A stretch of DNA of 64,000 nucleotides from Sphingomonas lutea (GCF_014396785.1 NZ_CP060718.1:950501-1014500), one strand, 5' to 3'; positions 9,127-18,798 are shown, counted from the stretch's first letter. Made by a program: numbers and translations. Notes: generated from the letters alone by a model not told the origin.

Positions 9127-10071
9127 TTAACCTAGTCGCTCTGGCTGCGGAACGCGCTCGAGCAACCGCAGCGTCTTTTCCGGGTAGGCGACGTCGGTTC
9201 CCGGCTCGAGCGTAGCCGCGGCGCCCGCAGCGACCGCGATGCGGAATGCCTCGGCCGGCGCCATCCCCTGCGCGAGGCCGTAGGTCAGGCCAGCGAGGAA
9301 GCTGTCGCCCGCGCCTACGGTGCTGACGGTCTCGACTTCGAAAGCCGGCAGGAAGAGGGTCGCGTCAGCTCCGATCAGCAAGGCGCCGTCGCTGCCGAGA
9401 GTCAGGGCGACATGCGCGGCCTCTCCACGCGCCACGACCGCAGCGGCGGAATCGCGGCTCATTTCCTCCTTGCTCACCTTGAGGACCGATATGCCGCCCG
9501 CAGCGAGCGCCGCGTCCAGCGCCGCGCCCGACGTGTCGAGGATGAGGCGTGCGCCGCGATCGCGTGCGGCACCGCCGATCTCGGCGTAAAAGTCGTCGGG
9601 AACGCCGGGGGGCAGCGATCCGCTGGCGACGAGCCAGTCGCACGAGGCGGCCACGACCGCCGCCCGGCACTGCGCCAGTTCCTCGGCGGTGATGGTCGGT
9701 CCTTCGGGAACGAAGCGGAATTCGCGGCCGCCCGAGCGCTCGTGCACGGTCAGGCTGGTGCGCGTGTCGTCAGCGATCCGCACCCAGCGCCGGACAAGGC
9801 CTTCGCGCGCGACCAGTTCGTCGAACGCCGCGCCGGTCGCGCCCCCCGCCAGGAAGACGGCTTCCACGTCGAGGCCCGGAGCCTGTCTTGAGCTTGTCGA
9901 AAGGCGCTGCAGCACGCGCGCGACATTGATCCCCCCGCCGCCCGGATCGATCCTCTCGCAGCAGGTGCGGATCTTCTTTTCCGGTTCGACTCGCTCGGCC
10001 TCGCTCGACACGTCGATCGACGGGTTGAGCGTCAGGGTCAGGACCTTCTTCGCCGCCATAACGGGGTTCAT
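9127..10071 (-). CDS. PfkB-family sugar (phosphate) kinase, 1-phosphofructokinase/PfkB type
   Basis: About 314 residues from MNPVMAAKKV (ATG 10071; ATG 10059 is also possible). Family marks: TLTLNPSIDVS at the start, GGGGINVARVL sugar-binding loop, and the C-terminal VGAGDSFLAGLTYG with the catalytic aspartate. It phosphorylates a phosphosugar such as fructose-6-P or fructose-1-P with ATP. Between NVARVLQRL and VEAVFLAGGATG the protein has about 10 extra residues (STSSRQAPGLD) encoded by a repeat-like sequence (see 9881-9903). The long open frame upstream of 10071 overlaps the divergent DUF202 gene and is not believed. Confidence 0.87.
   Translation of the reverse strand: MNPVMAAKKVLTLTLNPSIDVSSEAERVEPEKKIRTCCERIDPGGGGINVARVLQRLSTSSRQAPGLDVEAVFLAGGATGAAFDELVAREGLVRRWVRIADDTRTSLTVHERSGGREFRFVPEGPTITAEELAQCRAAVVAASCDWLVASGSLPPGVPDDFYAEIGGAARDRGARLILDTSGAALDAALAAGGISVLKVSKEEMSRDSAAAVVARGEAAHVALTLGSDGALLIGADATLFLPAFEVETVSTVGAGDSFLAGLTYGLAQGMAPAEAFRIAVAAGAAATLEPGTDVAYPEKTLRLLERVPQPERLG
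9881..9903. repeat. REP-type half-site inside the PfkB gene
   Basis: The bases CCTGTCTTGAGCTTGTCGAA correspond on the other strand to TTCGACAAGCTCAAGACAGG, close to the CTTCGACAAGCTCAGGA repeat common between genes in sphingomonads and other proteobacteria. Here it lies within a kinase gene and is read through in frame. Confidence 0.55.
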
Positions 10072-10140
10072 CGCAGATGCGCTGGCCGCTGTCACACCGC
10101 CGCTTCGGCACCCATCGGGCGCGGCGGCGTTGGCAAGGGG

Positions 10141-10500
10141 ATGAGCAAGGATCCCCGGCCGTCGCGGACCGACTTTGCGGAAGACCGCACCATCCTGGCC
10201 AACGAACGCACCTTTGCCGGCTGGACGCGGACCAGCCTGGGGTGCATCGCGCTCGGGGTCGGCTTCCAGGCGCTGTTCAACCAATTGCAGCCGAGCTGGA
10301 TACCGAAGGCGATCGCAACCGCCTTCCTGCTTCTCGCGGCATTGATCGTGTGGCTTGCGGAGCGCCGGTCGGCGGCGGTGATTGCGCGTCTTGATCCACA
10401 CGTCGTCGTCAATGCCCGGCGGACGAACCTGCGCGTGATCGCCTTCTGCGTTTCGTTCGGGGCGGGGATGCTCGCAGCCTCGATCTGGCTGCTCATGTGA
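10141..10500 (+). CDS. DUF202 family inner-membrane protein (YidH-like)
   Basis: 119 residues. The N-terminal part reads DFAEDRTILANERTFAGWTRTSLG, the hallmark of DUF202 (L-A-x-E-R-T-x-L-A-W-x-R). Three hydrophobic helices follow. Function is unknown in the family. It is divergent from the PfkB kinase with about 70 bases between, and convergent with the lipoprotein gene 10 bases downstream. Confidence 0.85.
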   Translation: MSKDPRPSRTDFAEDRTILANERTFAGWTRTSLGCIALGVGFQALFNQLQPSWIPKAIATAFLLLAALIVWLAERRSAAVIARLDPHVVVNARRTNLRVIAFCVSFGAGMLAASIWLLM

Positions 10501-10510
10501 TTGTCGACGG

Positions 10511-11353
10511 TCAGTCCGCCCATTGCGCGAGCAGCGCTCCGCTCGCGGGATTTTCCATGCGGATGCCGTCGAACCTGACGAGGATCAGGCAGTCTGGCGG
10601 GCGATTGGGTTCGGACACCGAACAGCGAATGACCTTGCCGTCCGGCCCCGCGCGAAGCCTGCCGGCGAGGACCAGGTTGAACCCGCTTTGGGCGATTCCG
10701 TCGCTGTCCTGTGGTGTCAGCACCGTTTCATACGGCCGCTCCAGCCGCCGCCCCGTGCGGGAATCGTCCACGGTAAAGATTTGTACCAGCCCGATCCGCT
10801 GCCCGGATGCGGGCGCGATTTGCAGCGGCGGTGCAGCTTCCGCCGCGGGTGCGGGCGCGGTCGCCGGGGATGCGGTTGGGACGGCTGGACAGGCTGCGGT
10901 CAGCAGCCAGGGCCGGCGGATCGAAAAACCGGAAGCCGCTTCCACAGCGCCGGTTCCAACCAGGTGGACAAGCCGGGGATCGTCACGGCCAATGTCCGGC
11001 CGCACAGTCAGGCGGATCGTCCGATCCTCCCCCGTTCCGCGCTCCTCGATGTTCGCGCGCACATCGCTTGCGGCGCCAGGGCAGGCGAAGCGCAGCGCAA
11101 ACGCAAACGGCTTCCCATCCAGGGTCCGCTGGGCTTCAAGATCGCTTACCCCCGCCGCGGCGGCGCTTGCGGCTCGAGCCGTTGCCAGCAGCAGCGCCGC
11201 GCGGTCGAGCGGCGGCTCTGGGGTCGGCAGCACCGGCGAGGCAGCTTGGCTGTTGGTCACCATATTGCCCTCTGCCTCTGGGCCGGCATTCCGGTCGCAT
11301 CCGGCGGTGAGAGCGAGGAACAGGACGCTTGGCAGGAAACGCAATATTGTCAC
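10511..11353 (-). CDS. Putative lipoprotein of unknown function
   Basis: About 280 residues from the GTG at 11353, chosen because it gives a lipoprotein signal VTILRFLPSVLFLALTAGC with a clear lipobox; AAGGG lies upstream. The body has a proline/alanine-rich linker (SPATAPAPAAEAAPP) in the middle. A C-terminal part with RPYETVLTPQDSDG and CSVSEPNRPPDCLILVRF hints at a small beta domain. No family recognised. The protein is likely attached to the outer membrane or periplasmic face. It is divergent from the SLC13 transporter with about 90 bases between. Confidence 0.65.
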   Translation of the reverse strand: MTILRFLPSVLFLALTAGCDRNAGPEAEGNMVTNSQAASPVLPTPEPPLDRAALLLATARAASAAAAGVSDLEAQRTLDGKPFAFALRFACPGAASDVRANIEERGTGEDRTIRLTVRPDIGRDDPRLVHLVGTGAVEAASGFSIRRPWLLTAACPAVPTASPATAPAPAAEAAPPLQIAPASGQRIGLVQIFTVDDSRTGRRLERPYETVLTPQDSDGIAQSGFNLVLAGRLRAGPDGKVIRCSVSEPNRPPDCLILVRFDGIRMENPASGALLAQWAD

Positions 11354-11446
11354 GGGCAAGCCCTTAGCACAGAACGAATATCCTTCGGCATCCGCCAATC
11401 AAAGCAATGGCTTGGCCGTGATCGCGCAACGCTTCATAGCGGGCTC

Positions 11447-12757
11447 ATGATTTCGGGCCAAATGATCACTTTGACGGTGCTCGTCGCCGTCGTTGCGGCG
11501 CTGATTTGGGATCGGGTGCGGTCGGACGTCGTTGCGCTCACTGGCGCTGCGGTCCTGCTGATGACCGGCGTCGTGCGCCCGGTCGAAGTGCAGGGGGCGT
11601 TCGCCAGCCCGGCGATCATCGCCCTCGCGTCGCTGTTCGTCATTGCTTACGCGATGGAGCTGTCAGGGTTGCTCGACGCGTCGATCCGCAGGCTGGTCGC
11701 CCTGTACCGCTGGATTGGCCGCTCTGGCCTGTGGGTCGTCATCGGCCTCGCCGGCGCGGCATCGGCGTTCCTCAACAATACGCCCATCGTCGTTCTCGGC
11801 GCACCCGTGGTTCGGGAAACGGCAAAGTCGCTAAACCTCTCGCCCCGCCGCTTCCTGATGCCATTGTCCTACGCGGCGGTGCTCGGCGGATGCTGCACGT
11901 TGATCGGCACCTCGACCAATCTGCTGGTCAACGACATGGCCGCGGTCGCCGGGCAGCCGCGCTTCAGCATTTTCGAAATCACGCCGGTCGGCCTGATCGT
12001 GGCGCTGACCGGCGGGCTGTATCTCTTGCTGGTCAGCGGCCGCCTGATTTCCACCGAGGGCGGGGAAGAACCAAGCGCCGAGGATCTTCGCGGCGGTCGC
12101 GAGCCGGGGCTTGCGGGCGGGCAGATGGGTGACGCCAGCGCCTTTGCCGGGCAGGTGGCGCTGAAGCCGGTCAAGGCCGTCGTTTCGCTGTTGATTTTCA
12201 TCGCCGTGGTTGCGCTTGCGGCGATGAACGTCGCGCCGATCGCCGCCTGCGCGTTCGCCGGGGCGGTGCTGCTGATCCTGTTGCGCATCATCACCGCCGA
12301 CGAAGCCTATCGCGGCTTGCGCCCCGACGTACTGATGCTGATTGCCGGGATGGTCGTGCTTGGCATTGCGCTTGACGTCAGTGGTGTCGCAAATGCCGCG
12401 ACGGGGGCGATGATCGGCTCGCTCGATACCTTCAGCCCCTTACTCGCGCTGATCGTGATCTACGGCGTGACCCTGTTCGCGACCGAACTGCTGTCGAACG
12501 CGACGGTCGCGGTCCTCTTCACCCCCATTGCGGTGTCGCTGGCCGAAGCGCTGCAGGTCAGCCCGCGGCCGTTCCTCGTGGCAATCATGATCGCCGGCAG
12601 TGCCGCCTTCGCCACGCCCTTTGGCTATCAGACCAACGTCATCGTCTATCAGATGGGACGTTACAGCTATCTGGACTTCGTTAAGGTCGGGCTCCCGCTC
12701 AACTTCCTGACCTGGGCCGCCGCGGTCTTCGCCATCACGATCTACTTCCCCTTCTGA
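11447..12757 (+). CDS. SLC13/DASS-type anion permease
   Basis: 436 residues from ATG at 11447, almost entirely membrane helices. The two inverted-repeat signatures of the family are clear: ASAFLNNTPIVVLGAP with GTSTNLLVND in the first half, and ELLSNATVAVLFTPIAV with ATPFGYQTNVIVYQ in the second. These bind sodium and a di/tricarboxylate or sulfate-like anion. The RCK/TrkA-C regulatory domains found in longer relatives are absent; only a short charged loop (GRLISTEGGEEPSAEDLRGG) separates the halves. The substrate cannot be told. The next gene is rpsA, about 290 bases on. Confidence 0.85.
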   Translation: MISGQMITLTVLVAVVAALIWDRVRSDVVALTGAAVLLMTGVVRPVEVQGAFASPAIIALASLFVIAYAMELSGLLDASIRRLVALYRWIGRSGLWVVIGLAGAASAFLNNTPIVVLGAPVVRETAKSLNLSPRRFLMPLSYAAVLGGCCTLIGTSTNLLVNDMAAVAGQPRFSIFEITPVGLIVALTGGLYLLLVSGRLISTEGGEEPSAEDLRGGREPGLAGGQMGDASAFAGQVALKPVKAVVSLLIFIAVVALAAMNVAPIAACAFAGAVLLILLRIITADEAYRGLRPDVLMLIAGMVVLGIALDVSGVANAATGAMIGSLDTFSPLLALIVIYGVTLFATELLSNATVAVLFTPIAVSLAEALQVSPRPFLVAIMIAGSAAFATPFGYQTNVIVYQMGRYSYLDFVKVGLPLNFLTWAAAVFAITIYFPF

Positions 12758-13050
12758 TCCAAACCTTGCCCGAGGGAGCGCTCTCGGCTAAGGGGCCGAC
12801 CGTCCGGCGGGCGCTCATTTCAGCGCGCGCGGCAGCCCGTCACTTGGCGAGCGCGTACGGTGCCCGGAATGTCCGGCGCCGCGACGCGCTTTTTGCCGTG
12901 AATAGGGTGCCGCGTGGGCGAGCATCCGCGGGGTGCCGCTTCGGCATGGTGCCGGGGCGGCAGTGCATGAAACCAGGTCCGCATGTGAAGGCCCGCCACG
13001 GTGGCGCGCCACGCGGCAGGCCCGACAAGAATACGGAAGACAACGACTTT
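12758..13050 (+). other. Leader region of rpsA
   Basis: No convincing gene. The segment contains GC-rich inverted sequences such as CGCCACGGTGGCG near 13000 and probably carries the rpsA promoter and 5' untranslated leader. Binding of S1 to its own leader is known in E. coli; nothing here proves it. An in-frame extension upstream of rpsA exists but its translation is arginine-rich and unlike protein. Confidence 0.35.
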
Positions 13051-14814
13051 ATGGCGACCACGACTTTTCCCACCCGCGACGATTTCGCCGCGATGCTCAA
13101 CGAGAGCCTCGGCGGCGAGAACGAGACCTTTGAAGGCAAGGTGGTGAAAGGCATCGTCACCGGCATCGAAAACGACATGGCGGTGATCGACGTCGGACTG
13201 AAGAGCGAAGGCCGCGTCGCGCTGCGCGAATTCGCCGCGCCGGGCCAGAAGGCCGAACTCAATGTCGGGGACGAAGTCGAAGTGTTCGTCGACCGGGTCG
13301 AAAATTCGGCCGGCGAAGCGATGCTGTCCCGCGACCGCGCACGTCGCGAAGCCGCGTGGGACAAGCTGGAAAAGGAATTCGAAGCCGGCAACCGCGTCGA
13401 AGGCGTGATCTTCGGCCGCGTGAAGGGCGGCTTCACCGTCGATCTCGGCGGTGCCGTGGCCTTCCTGCCCGGCAGCCAGGTCGATATCCGCCCGGTCCGC
13501 GACGTCCAGCCGCTGATGGACCTGCCGCAGCCCTTCCAGGTGCTCAAGATGGACCGCCGCCGCGGCAACATCGTCGTGTCGCGCCGCGCCATCCTCGAGG
13601 AAACCCGCGCGGAACAGCGCAGCGGCCTCATCCAGAGCCTCGCCGAGGGCCAGGTGATCGAAGGCGTGGTCAAGAACATCACCGATTACGGTGCGTTCGT
13701 CGACCTCGGCGGGATCGACGGCCTGCTCCACGTCACCGACATCAGCTACAAGCGCGTCAATCACCCGAACGAAGTGCTTGGCATCGGCGACACGGTGAAG
13801 GTGCAGATCATCCGCATCAACCGCGACACGCAGCGCATCAGCCTTGGCATGAAGCAGCTTGAAGCTGATCCGTGGGAAGGCGCCGCTGCCAAGTATCCGA
13901 TCGAGGGCGTGTTCCGCGGCCGCGTGACGAACATCACCGAATATGGCGCCTTCGTCGAGCTTGAGCCGGGCATCGAAGGCCTCGTCCACGTCTCGGAAAT
14001 GAGCTGGACGAAGAAGAACGTCCACCCGGGCAAGATCGTCAGCACGTCGCAGGAAGTCGACGTCAAGGTGCTCGAGGTGGACGAGGAAAAGCGCCGCGTG
14101 TCGCTCGGCCTCAAGCAGGCGCAGGAAAATCCGTGGGCCGCGTTTGCCGAGAAGCATCCTGTCGGCTCGACCGTCGAAGGCGAAGTCAAGAACGCCACCG
14201 AGTTCGGCCTTTTCGTCGGCCTCGAGGGCGACGTCGACGGCATGGTCCACATGTCGGACATCGCCTGGGGCGTCTCGGGCGAGGAAGCGCTGCAACTTCA
14301 CCGTAAGGGTGAGATGGTCACCGCCCAGGTGCTCGACGTCGATGTCGAAAAGGAGCGCATCAGCCTTGGCATGAAGCAGCTCGAAGGTGGCGGCAGCGGC
14401 TCGGGCGGCGGCGCTGGTGCCGGCGCGGCGGGCGGCGTCAAGAAGGGCGAAACGCTCACCGTCACCGTCCGCGCGGTGCAGGATGCGGGCCTCGAAGTGC
14501 AGGTCGGCGATGATGGCGCGACCGGGTTCCTCAAGCGCACCGATCTTGGCCGCGACCGCGACGAGCAGCGTCCGGAACGCTTCCAGCCGGGTCAAAAGCT
14601 GGACGCCCTCGTCATCGGTTTCGATCGTTCGAAGAAGCCCAACTTCTCGGTCAAGGCGCTGCAGATCGCCGAAGAAAAGCAGGCGGTTGCGCAATATGGC
14701 TCGTCGGACAGCGGCGCGTCGCTTGGCGACATCCTCGGGGCGGCCCTCAAGGAGAAGGCCGAAGCTGCCACCGAAAAGAGCGACAAGGCCGAGAAGAAGA
14801 CCAAGAAGAAGTAA
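13051..14814 (+). CDS. rpsA: 30S ribosomal protein S1
   Basis: 587 residues. ATG at 13051 begins [20 protein letters not shown]. Six S1/OB repeats can be followed, for example [100 protein letters not shown], then a weaker sixth after a glycine-rich linker ([17 protein letters not shown], about residue 448). The C-terminus is lysine-rich. S1 recruits mRNA to the 30S subunit. The linker between repeats 5 and 6 is a lineage feature. It is followed by a strong hairpin and ihfB, a common proteobacterial order. Confidence 0.97.
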   Translation: MATTTFPTRDDFAAMLNESLGGENETFEGKVVKGIVTGIENDMAVIDVGLKSEGRVALREFAAPGQKAELNVGDEVEVFVDRVENSAGEAMLSRDRARREAAWDKLEKEFEAGNRVEGVIFGRVKGGFTVDLGGAVAFLPGSQVDIRPVRDVQPLMDLPQPFQVLKMDRRRGNIVVSRRAILEETRAEQRSGLIQSLAEGQVIEGVVKNITDYGAFVDLGGIDGLLHVTDISYKRVNHPNEVLGIGDTVKVQIIRINRDTQRISLGMKQLEADPWEGAAAKYPIEGVFRGRVTNITEYGAFVELEPGIEGLVHVSEMSWTKKNVHPGKIVSTSQEVDVKVLEVDEEKRRVSLGLKQAQENPWAAFAEKHPVGSTVEGEVKNATEFGLFVGLEGDVDGMVHMSDIAWGVSGEEALQLHRKGEMVTAQVLDVDVEKERISLGMKQLEGGGSGSGGGAGAGAAGGVKKGETLTVTVRAVQDAGLEVQVGDDGATGFLKRTDLGRDRDEQRPERFQPGQKLDALVIGFDRSKKPNFSVKALQIAEEKQAVAQYGSSDSGASLGDILGAALKEKAEAATEKSDKAEKKTKKK

Positions 14815-14820
14815 GCTTGC

Positions 14821-14858
14821 GCCAAGGTGCGGAAGTCGAACGATTTCCGCACCTTGGC
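14821..14858 (+). terminator. Strong hairpin after rpsA
   Basis: A perfect 14-base stem, GCCAAGGTGCGGAA at 14821-14834 and TTCCGCACCTTGGC at 14845-14858, with a 10-base loop, starts 6 bases after the rpsA stop. Only short T tracts follow, so it may be a terminator or an mRNA-stabilising 3' end. Confidence 0.7.
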
Positions 14859-14959
14859 CCTCGTTTCCCGCTTGCAAGGCGGCGGGTTTCCTGACAGCTT
14901 CAGCTAGACGGTCGCCGCCGGGGGCGAAGGGCGACCGTAATTCCTTTGGCGGGGTAGCG

Positions 14960-15256
14960 ATGATCCGTTCCGAACTGGTGCAGAAGCTCTGCAGTGACTT
15001 TCCCGACCTCACGCAACGCGAGGTTGAAGGCGTCGTGAGCTCGATTTTCGACTCGATCACCGATCAATTGGCCAAGGGCGGCCGGGTCGAGTTGCGCGGG
15101 TTCGGGGCTTTTTCCACCCGCAAGCGCGATGCGCGCGTCGGCCGCAACCCGCGCACCGGCGAATCCGTCTCGGTCACCGCCAAGCGCGTGCCCTATTTCA
15201 AGCCGGGCAAGGAAATGCGCGAGCGCTTAAATCTGCAAGAGGTTACAGCGGAGTAA
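14960..15256 (+). CDS. ihfB: Integration host factor subunit beta
   Basis: 98 residues. ATG at 14960 after GGCGGGG. Sequence begins [20 protein letters not shown] and carries the HU/IHF arm [20 protein letters not shown] followed by [11 protein letters not shown]. As IHF-beta it forms a heterodimer with IHF-alpha and bends DNA in recombination, replication and transcription. The rpsA-ihfB order is conserved. A hairpin (15257-15278) begins directly after the stop. Confidence 0.95.
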   Translation: MIRSELVQKLCSDFPDLTQREVEGVVSSIFDSITDQLAKGGRVELRGFGAFSTRKRDARVGRNPRTGESVSVTAKRVPYFKPGKEMRERLNLQEVTAE

Positions 15257-15278
15257 GCCCGGCGTTTCGATGCCGGGC
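15257..15278 (+). terminator. Intrinsic terminator after ihfB
   Basis: The stem GCCCGGC (15257-15263) pairs with GCCGGGC (15272-15278) around an 8-base loop, followed by GTCCTTT. It separates ihfB from the tRNA-Leu gene. Confidence 0.65.
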
Positions 15279-15292
15279 GTCCTTTGACCTGT

Positions 15293-15379
15293 GCGGACGT
15301 GGCGGAACCGGTAGACGCTGGAGACTTAAAATCTTCTGCCCCTAAGGGCGTGCGGGTTCGAGTCCCGCCGTCCGCACCA
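15293..15379 (+). tRNA. tRNA-Leu (anticodon UAA)
   Basis: 87 bases with encoded CCA. Acceptor arms GCGGACG and CGTCCGC pair, the anticodon stem GGAGA/TCTTC encloses loop CTTAAAA giving anticodon TAA, the long variable arm TGCCCCTAAGGGCGT is the class II form expected for leucine, and the T arm is GCGGGTTCGAGTCCCGC. Confidence 0.96.
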
Positions 15380-15532
15380 ATCCCGAAATCCCCCTGATCC
15401 GGCGCGAGCGCGCTGGCCTTGCGAGCGCACGCTCCATGCCGCGCGCACGCCGCCGTCCCAACGCGGGACGGGGGACCGCAAATCCTAACAAGTCGTTTGC
15501 AGACGTAGTTAAAGCTGCGTTAGGATTTGACC

Positions 15533-15751
15533 ATGGCTCGCCCGCGTTCCTCGCTTGGCCTTACCGTTCCACGCCATTCGGCGCCTGCCGCGCGCGCCCG
15601 CCCAGCGCCGCGCCACGCACGAGCCTTCGGGCGCCGTCAGAATTACGAAACTGTTGCCGTTGAGGCTCCCGCAAGGGCCAACGCCGAGCTGCGCCAGATG
15701 GTCAACACCTTCCTTGGCGGGCTCGTGTTCGTGGGCGTCCTGATCGCCTGA
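15533..15751 (+). CDS. Small conserved-type protein with C-terminal membrane helix
   Basis: 72 residues from ATG 15533 (TTG at 15527 is an alternative); TAGGA lies about 8 bases upstream. The N-terminal half is basic and low-complexity (RPRSSLGL, ARARPAPRHARAFGRRQ). The C-terminal part EAPARANAELRQMVNTFLGG then LVFVGVLIA looks like a single membrane helix. I recall similar short proteins in sphingomonads but no function. It ends 6 bases before the end of the convergent MFS gene. Confidence 0.55.
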   Translation: MARPRSSLGLTVPRHSAPAARARPAPRHARAFGRRQNYETVAVEAPARANAELRQMVNTFLGGLVFVGVLIA

Positions 15752-15757
15752 CCGCGG

Positions 15758-17077
15758 TCAGCAATCGCAGGCCTGGTGCAGCTTCCAGCCGAGCCAGGCG
15801 GCGACCACGCTGGCGAGGGCGACGATCAGCAGGCTGTCCGCCACCGTAATCTCGAAAAAGCCGATGGCGACCGCCAGGATGCCCGTCGCCACGACCATCG
15901 CGCCCGAATTGACGATGTTGTTGGCGGCGATGGTCCGCGCCGTTTCCGACTTGGGCACGGTCGTGGTGAGGAAGGCGTACAACGGCACGACGAACATGCC
16001 GCCGGCGATCGCCACGCCGAGCAGGTCGACCAGCACCATCCAGCTGTTGGGCATGGTGAAGAACGCGCTGATCGACTGGAGCTCGCCACCGCTCACCGGC
16101 CAGCTGCGCACCCGCCGGAACAGGTCGAGGACGAAGACGCCCATGAACAGCGCCGAGATGGGGGAATAGCGCGCCGCCACCTGGCCCTTGAGCAGCCAGT
16201 TCACGAACACCGACCCGACCGCCACGCCAACCGAGAAGACCGCGAGGAACAGCGTCGCGACGGTCTGGTCGGCGCCAAGACTGTTCTTGACCAGCGGCGG
16301 GAATTGCGCGGCGAGCACCGCGCCCATCGCCCAGAAAAAGCTGATCGACAGCACCGCAAGAAACAGCCGCCGGACATGCATCGTCGCGCTGACCAGGCGG
16401 ATCGATGCGCGCACGATGTGCCAGTCCATGCCGCGCTTGGGGAAGCCCTCGACCTCTGGCTCATCGACTGGCGGAGCGGGCGGGACGAAGCCGCCCGCAA
16501 TCCGCCCAAGAACGGCGACGACCAGTACGCCGACCGCCGCCCATTCGGCATGGTAGCTGCCATCCGGATTCTGCAGGACAAGGATGCCGCCCAGGATCGT
16601 CCCGCCGAGGATGGCGATGTAGGTTCCGGCCTCGACCAGCCCGGTTCCGCCGAGCACCTCGTCGCTTTCCAGATGCTGAGGCAGGATGGCGTATTTGATC
16701 GGCCCGAAGAAGGTCGAATGGACGCCCATCGCCGTCAGGGCTGCGAGCAGCAGGGGGATGTTGTGGAGCAGCAAGCCTGCTGCGCCGAAGATCATGATCA
16801 GGATTTCGGCGGTCTTCACGATCCGCACGATCCGGGCCTTGTCATGGGCGTCGGCAAGCTGGCCCGACAGCGCGGACAGCAGGAAGAAGGGCGCGATGAA
16901 CAGCCCGCCGGCAATCGCGCTGAACGTGGCCTCCTGCTCGGCATCGCCGTAGATGCCGTAGATCACCAGCATCACCATCGCGGTGCGGAACAGATTGTCG
17001 TTGAACGCGCCGAGGAATTGCGTGACGAAGATCGGCAAGAAGCGCCGCGTTCGCACGAGGTGAAGGGAATCGTGCAC
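15758..17077 (-). CDS. MFS transporter of the LplT (lysophospholipid) type
   Basis: 439 residues from GTG at 17077, which gives an N-terminus VHDSLHLVRTRRFLPIFVTQ. The next segment FLGAFNDNLFRTAMVMLVIY is the N-terminal signature of the LplT/acyl-ACP synthetase-linked family. Twelve hydrophobic segments follow, with FFGPIKYAILPQHL characteristic of this group. LplT flips lysophospholipids across the inner membrane; here there is no fused or adjacent acyltransferase. It lies 13 bases downstream of the aminopeptidase gene on the same strand. The longer open frame runs into pepA and is not coding. Confidence 0.85.
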   Translation of the reverse strand: MHDSLHLVRTRRFLPIFVTQFLGAFNDNLFRTAMVMLVIYGIYGDAEQEATFSAIAGGLFIAPFFLLSALSGQLADAHDKARIVRIVKTAEILIMIFGAAGLLLHNIPLLLAALTAMGVHSTFFGPIKYAILPQHLESDEVLGGTGLVEAGTYIAILGGTILGGILVLQNPDGSYHAEWAAVGVLVVAVLGRIAGGFVPPAPPVDEPEVEGFPKRGMDWHIVRASIRLVSATMHVRRLFLAVLSISFFWAMGAVLAAQFPPLVKNSLGADQTVATLFLAVFSVGVAVGSVFVNWLLKGQVAARYSPISALFMGVFVLDLFRRVRSWPVSGGELQSISAFFTMPNSWMVLVDLLGVAIAGGMFVVPLYAFLTTTVPKSETARTIAANNIVNSGAMVVATGILAVAIGFFEITVADSLLIVALASVVAAWLGWKLHQACDC

Positions 17078-17090
17078 CGCTCGGCGTTGC

Positions 17091-18668
17091 CTACTTGTCC
17101 ATGGTCGCTGACGGCGCCGCGACCGGGCGATAGTCGCGCACGAAGCGGTCGAGCAGGCGCACGCCGAACCCCGACAAGCCTTCAGGAACGGTCGGCAGGG
17201 ACGACCCTCGCGAATCCACGCCGGCGATGTCGAGGTGCGCCCAAGGCGTCGTTTCCACGAAATAGCCGATGAAGTGCGCGCCGAAGCCAGCGCCGGGGGC
17301 ACCGCCTTCGACGACATTCTTGATGTCCGCGATATCCGACTTCATGTCTTTGGCGTAATTGGGGTGAAGCGGCAGGCGCCACAATTCTTCGCCCGTCGCT
17401 GCGCCAGCCGCCGTCAGTTGCGCGGCAAGCGCATCGTTGCGCGTGAAGAGGCCGGCATATTCATCGCCCAGCGCCGTCGACACCGCGCCGGTCAGGGTCG
17501 CGACGTCGACAATGACGGCCGGGCGCAGGTTGCGTTCGGCGTAAGAGACGGCATCCGCCAGCACGAGCCGGCCTTCCGCATCGGTGTTGAGGATCTCGAT
17601 GCTCTTGCCATTATAGGCGCGCACCACGTCGCCGGGACGCGTCGCCGACCCGCCCGGCATGTTCTCTGCCAGGGCGGCGATGGCGACCACGTCGACGGGG
17701 GCACGCGACTTGGCCAGGCTCAGCACCGTGCCGACGACCCCGGCGGCGCCAGCCATGTCGCCCTTCATCGCCCACATGCCGTTGCCCGGCTTCAGCGAAA
17801 TGCCGCCCGAATCGAAGGTGATGCCCTTGCCCGCCAGCGCGACAAGCGGGGCGCCCGAAGCGCCGCGATAGCGGACGAGCAGCATGCGCGGTGGACGCGC
17901 CGAGCCTTTGCCGACGCTGAGGATTGAGCCCATGCCGCTGCGCTGCATCTGGGCTTCGTCGAACACCTCGATCGTCACGTTCGGCACGCCGCGGAACGCC
18001 GCCCGCGTGCGCTCGACGAAGCTTTGCGGGAAAATGACGTTGGCAGGCTCACGGATCAGGTCGCGCGAGAATAGGACGCCGTCGACAAGCGCGCGGCCGC
18101 TGCTTGCGAACGCCGCTTCGGATCCGGGCGCGGCGACGATGTTCATCGGTGCGTTCTGACCCGCGGGCTTGGGCTTGGCCGGGTCGGCGTACTTATATTT
18201 ATCGAAGCTGTAGCCGCCGAGCCGCGCACCGACCGCAATGTCCGACGCCGCCGTCGCCCGGTTCACCGCCGGCAGGTGGTTGGCGATCACCGTCACGGGA
18301 CCGTCGACATCGTTCGTCTGCTGCGCCGCGATGCCGCCGATGTCCTGCAGCGTCTTCGAGGTCGCGGGTGCGGTCCCGGCGCCGATGACGACGACCCGGC
18401 TCCACGGCCCGATGCCGCGCAGCACCAGGGTGCTGCCCTCCGTGAATTCGAACTTGTCCGCGGTCAGCGCGCGATCGACCGCGGCCAACGTGGGCGCGTC
18501 CACGGCCTGTGCCAGGCGCGCGACATCGCCCTTGCTTTGCATCGGCAGCACCAGCGCCGCGCCCTGGGCAGGGACGCTGCCAACGAAGGCGAAGGGTCGC
18601 TCAGCCCACGCTCCGGACGGCAAAGATAGCGAACAGGCAAGCAACGCCGCGGCGAACATCAGACGCAT
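17091..18668 (-). CDS. pepA: Leucyl aminopeptidase (M17), exported form
   Basis: 525 residues from ATG at 18668 with AAGGAA upstream. The N-terminus (MRLMFAAALLACSLSLPSGAWA) is a signal peptide, unusual against the cytoplasmic E. coli PepA and suggesting a periplasmic enzyme. The M17 catalytic core is intact: ITFDSGGISLKPGNGMW with lysine and aspartate ligands, GDMAGAAGVVG, and the signature NTDAEGRLVLADAVSYA. It removes N-terminal residues from peptides using two metal ions. Divergent from pgsA with 130 bases between. Confidence 0.92.
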   Translation of the reverse strand: MRLMFAAALLACSLSLPSGAWAERPFAFVGSVPAQGAALVLPMQSKGDVARLAQAVDAPTLAAVDRALTADKFEFTEGSTLVLRGIGPWSRVVVIGAGTAPATSKTLQDIGGIAAQQTNDVDGPVTVIANHLPAVNRATAASDIAVGARLGGYSFDKYKYADPAKPKPAGQNAPMNIVAAPGSEAAFASSGRALVDGVLFSRDLIREPANVIFPQSFVERTRAAFRGVPNVTIEVFDEAQMQRSGMGSILSVGKGSARPPRMLLVRYRGASGAPLVALAGKGITFDSGGISLKPGNGMWAMKGDMAGAAGVVGTVLSLAKSRAPVDVVAIAALAENMPGGSATRPGDVVRAYNGKSIEILNTDAEGRLVLADAVSYAERNLRPAVIVDVATLTGAVSTALGDEYAGLFTRNDALAAQLTAAGAATGEELWRLPLHPNYAKDMKSDIADIKNVVEGGAPGAGFGAHFIGYFVETTPWAHLDIAGVDSRGSSLPTVPEGLSGFGVRLLDRFVRDYRPVAAPSATMDK

Positions 18669-18798
18669 CGAAGTTCCTTCAGTACAACGGGAAAACCCGC
18701 AACTCCTTGGCTTCACTTCCGGGGCAGCACAAGTGGCGTCGGGACCCGCTGTCGCACCCCCTCTGCAAAAGCGCGAAAAGCAGGCTAAAGCGCAGCGG

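Noticed and set aside
12820..15060. Very long minus-strand open frame (746 codons) opposite rpsA and ihfB
   Set aside because: It is the antisense shadow of high-GC codons in rpsA; the plus strand has clear S1 repeats and the minus translation has no known fold.
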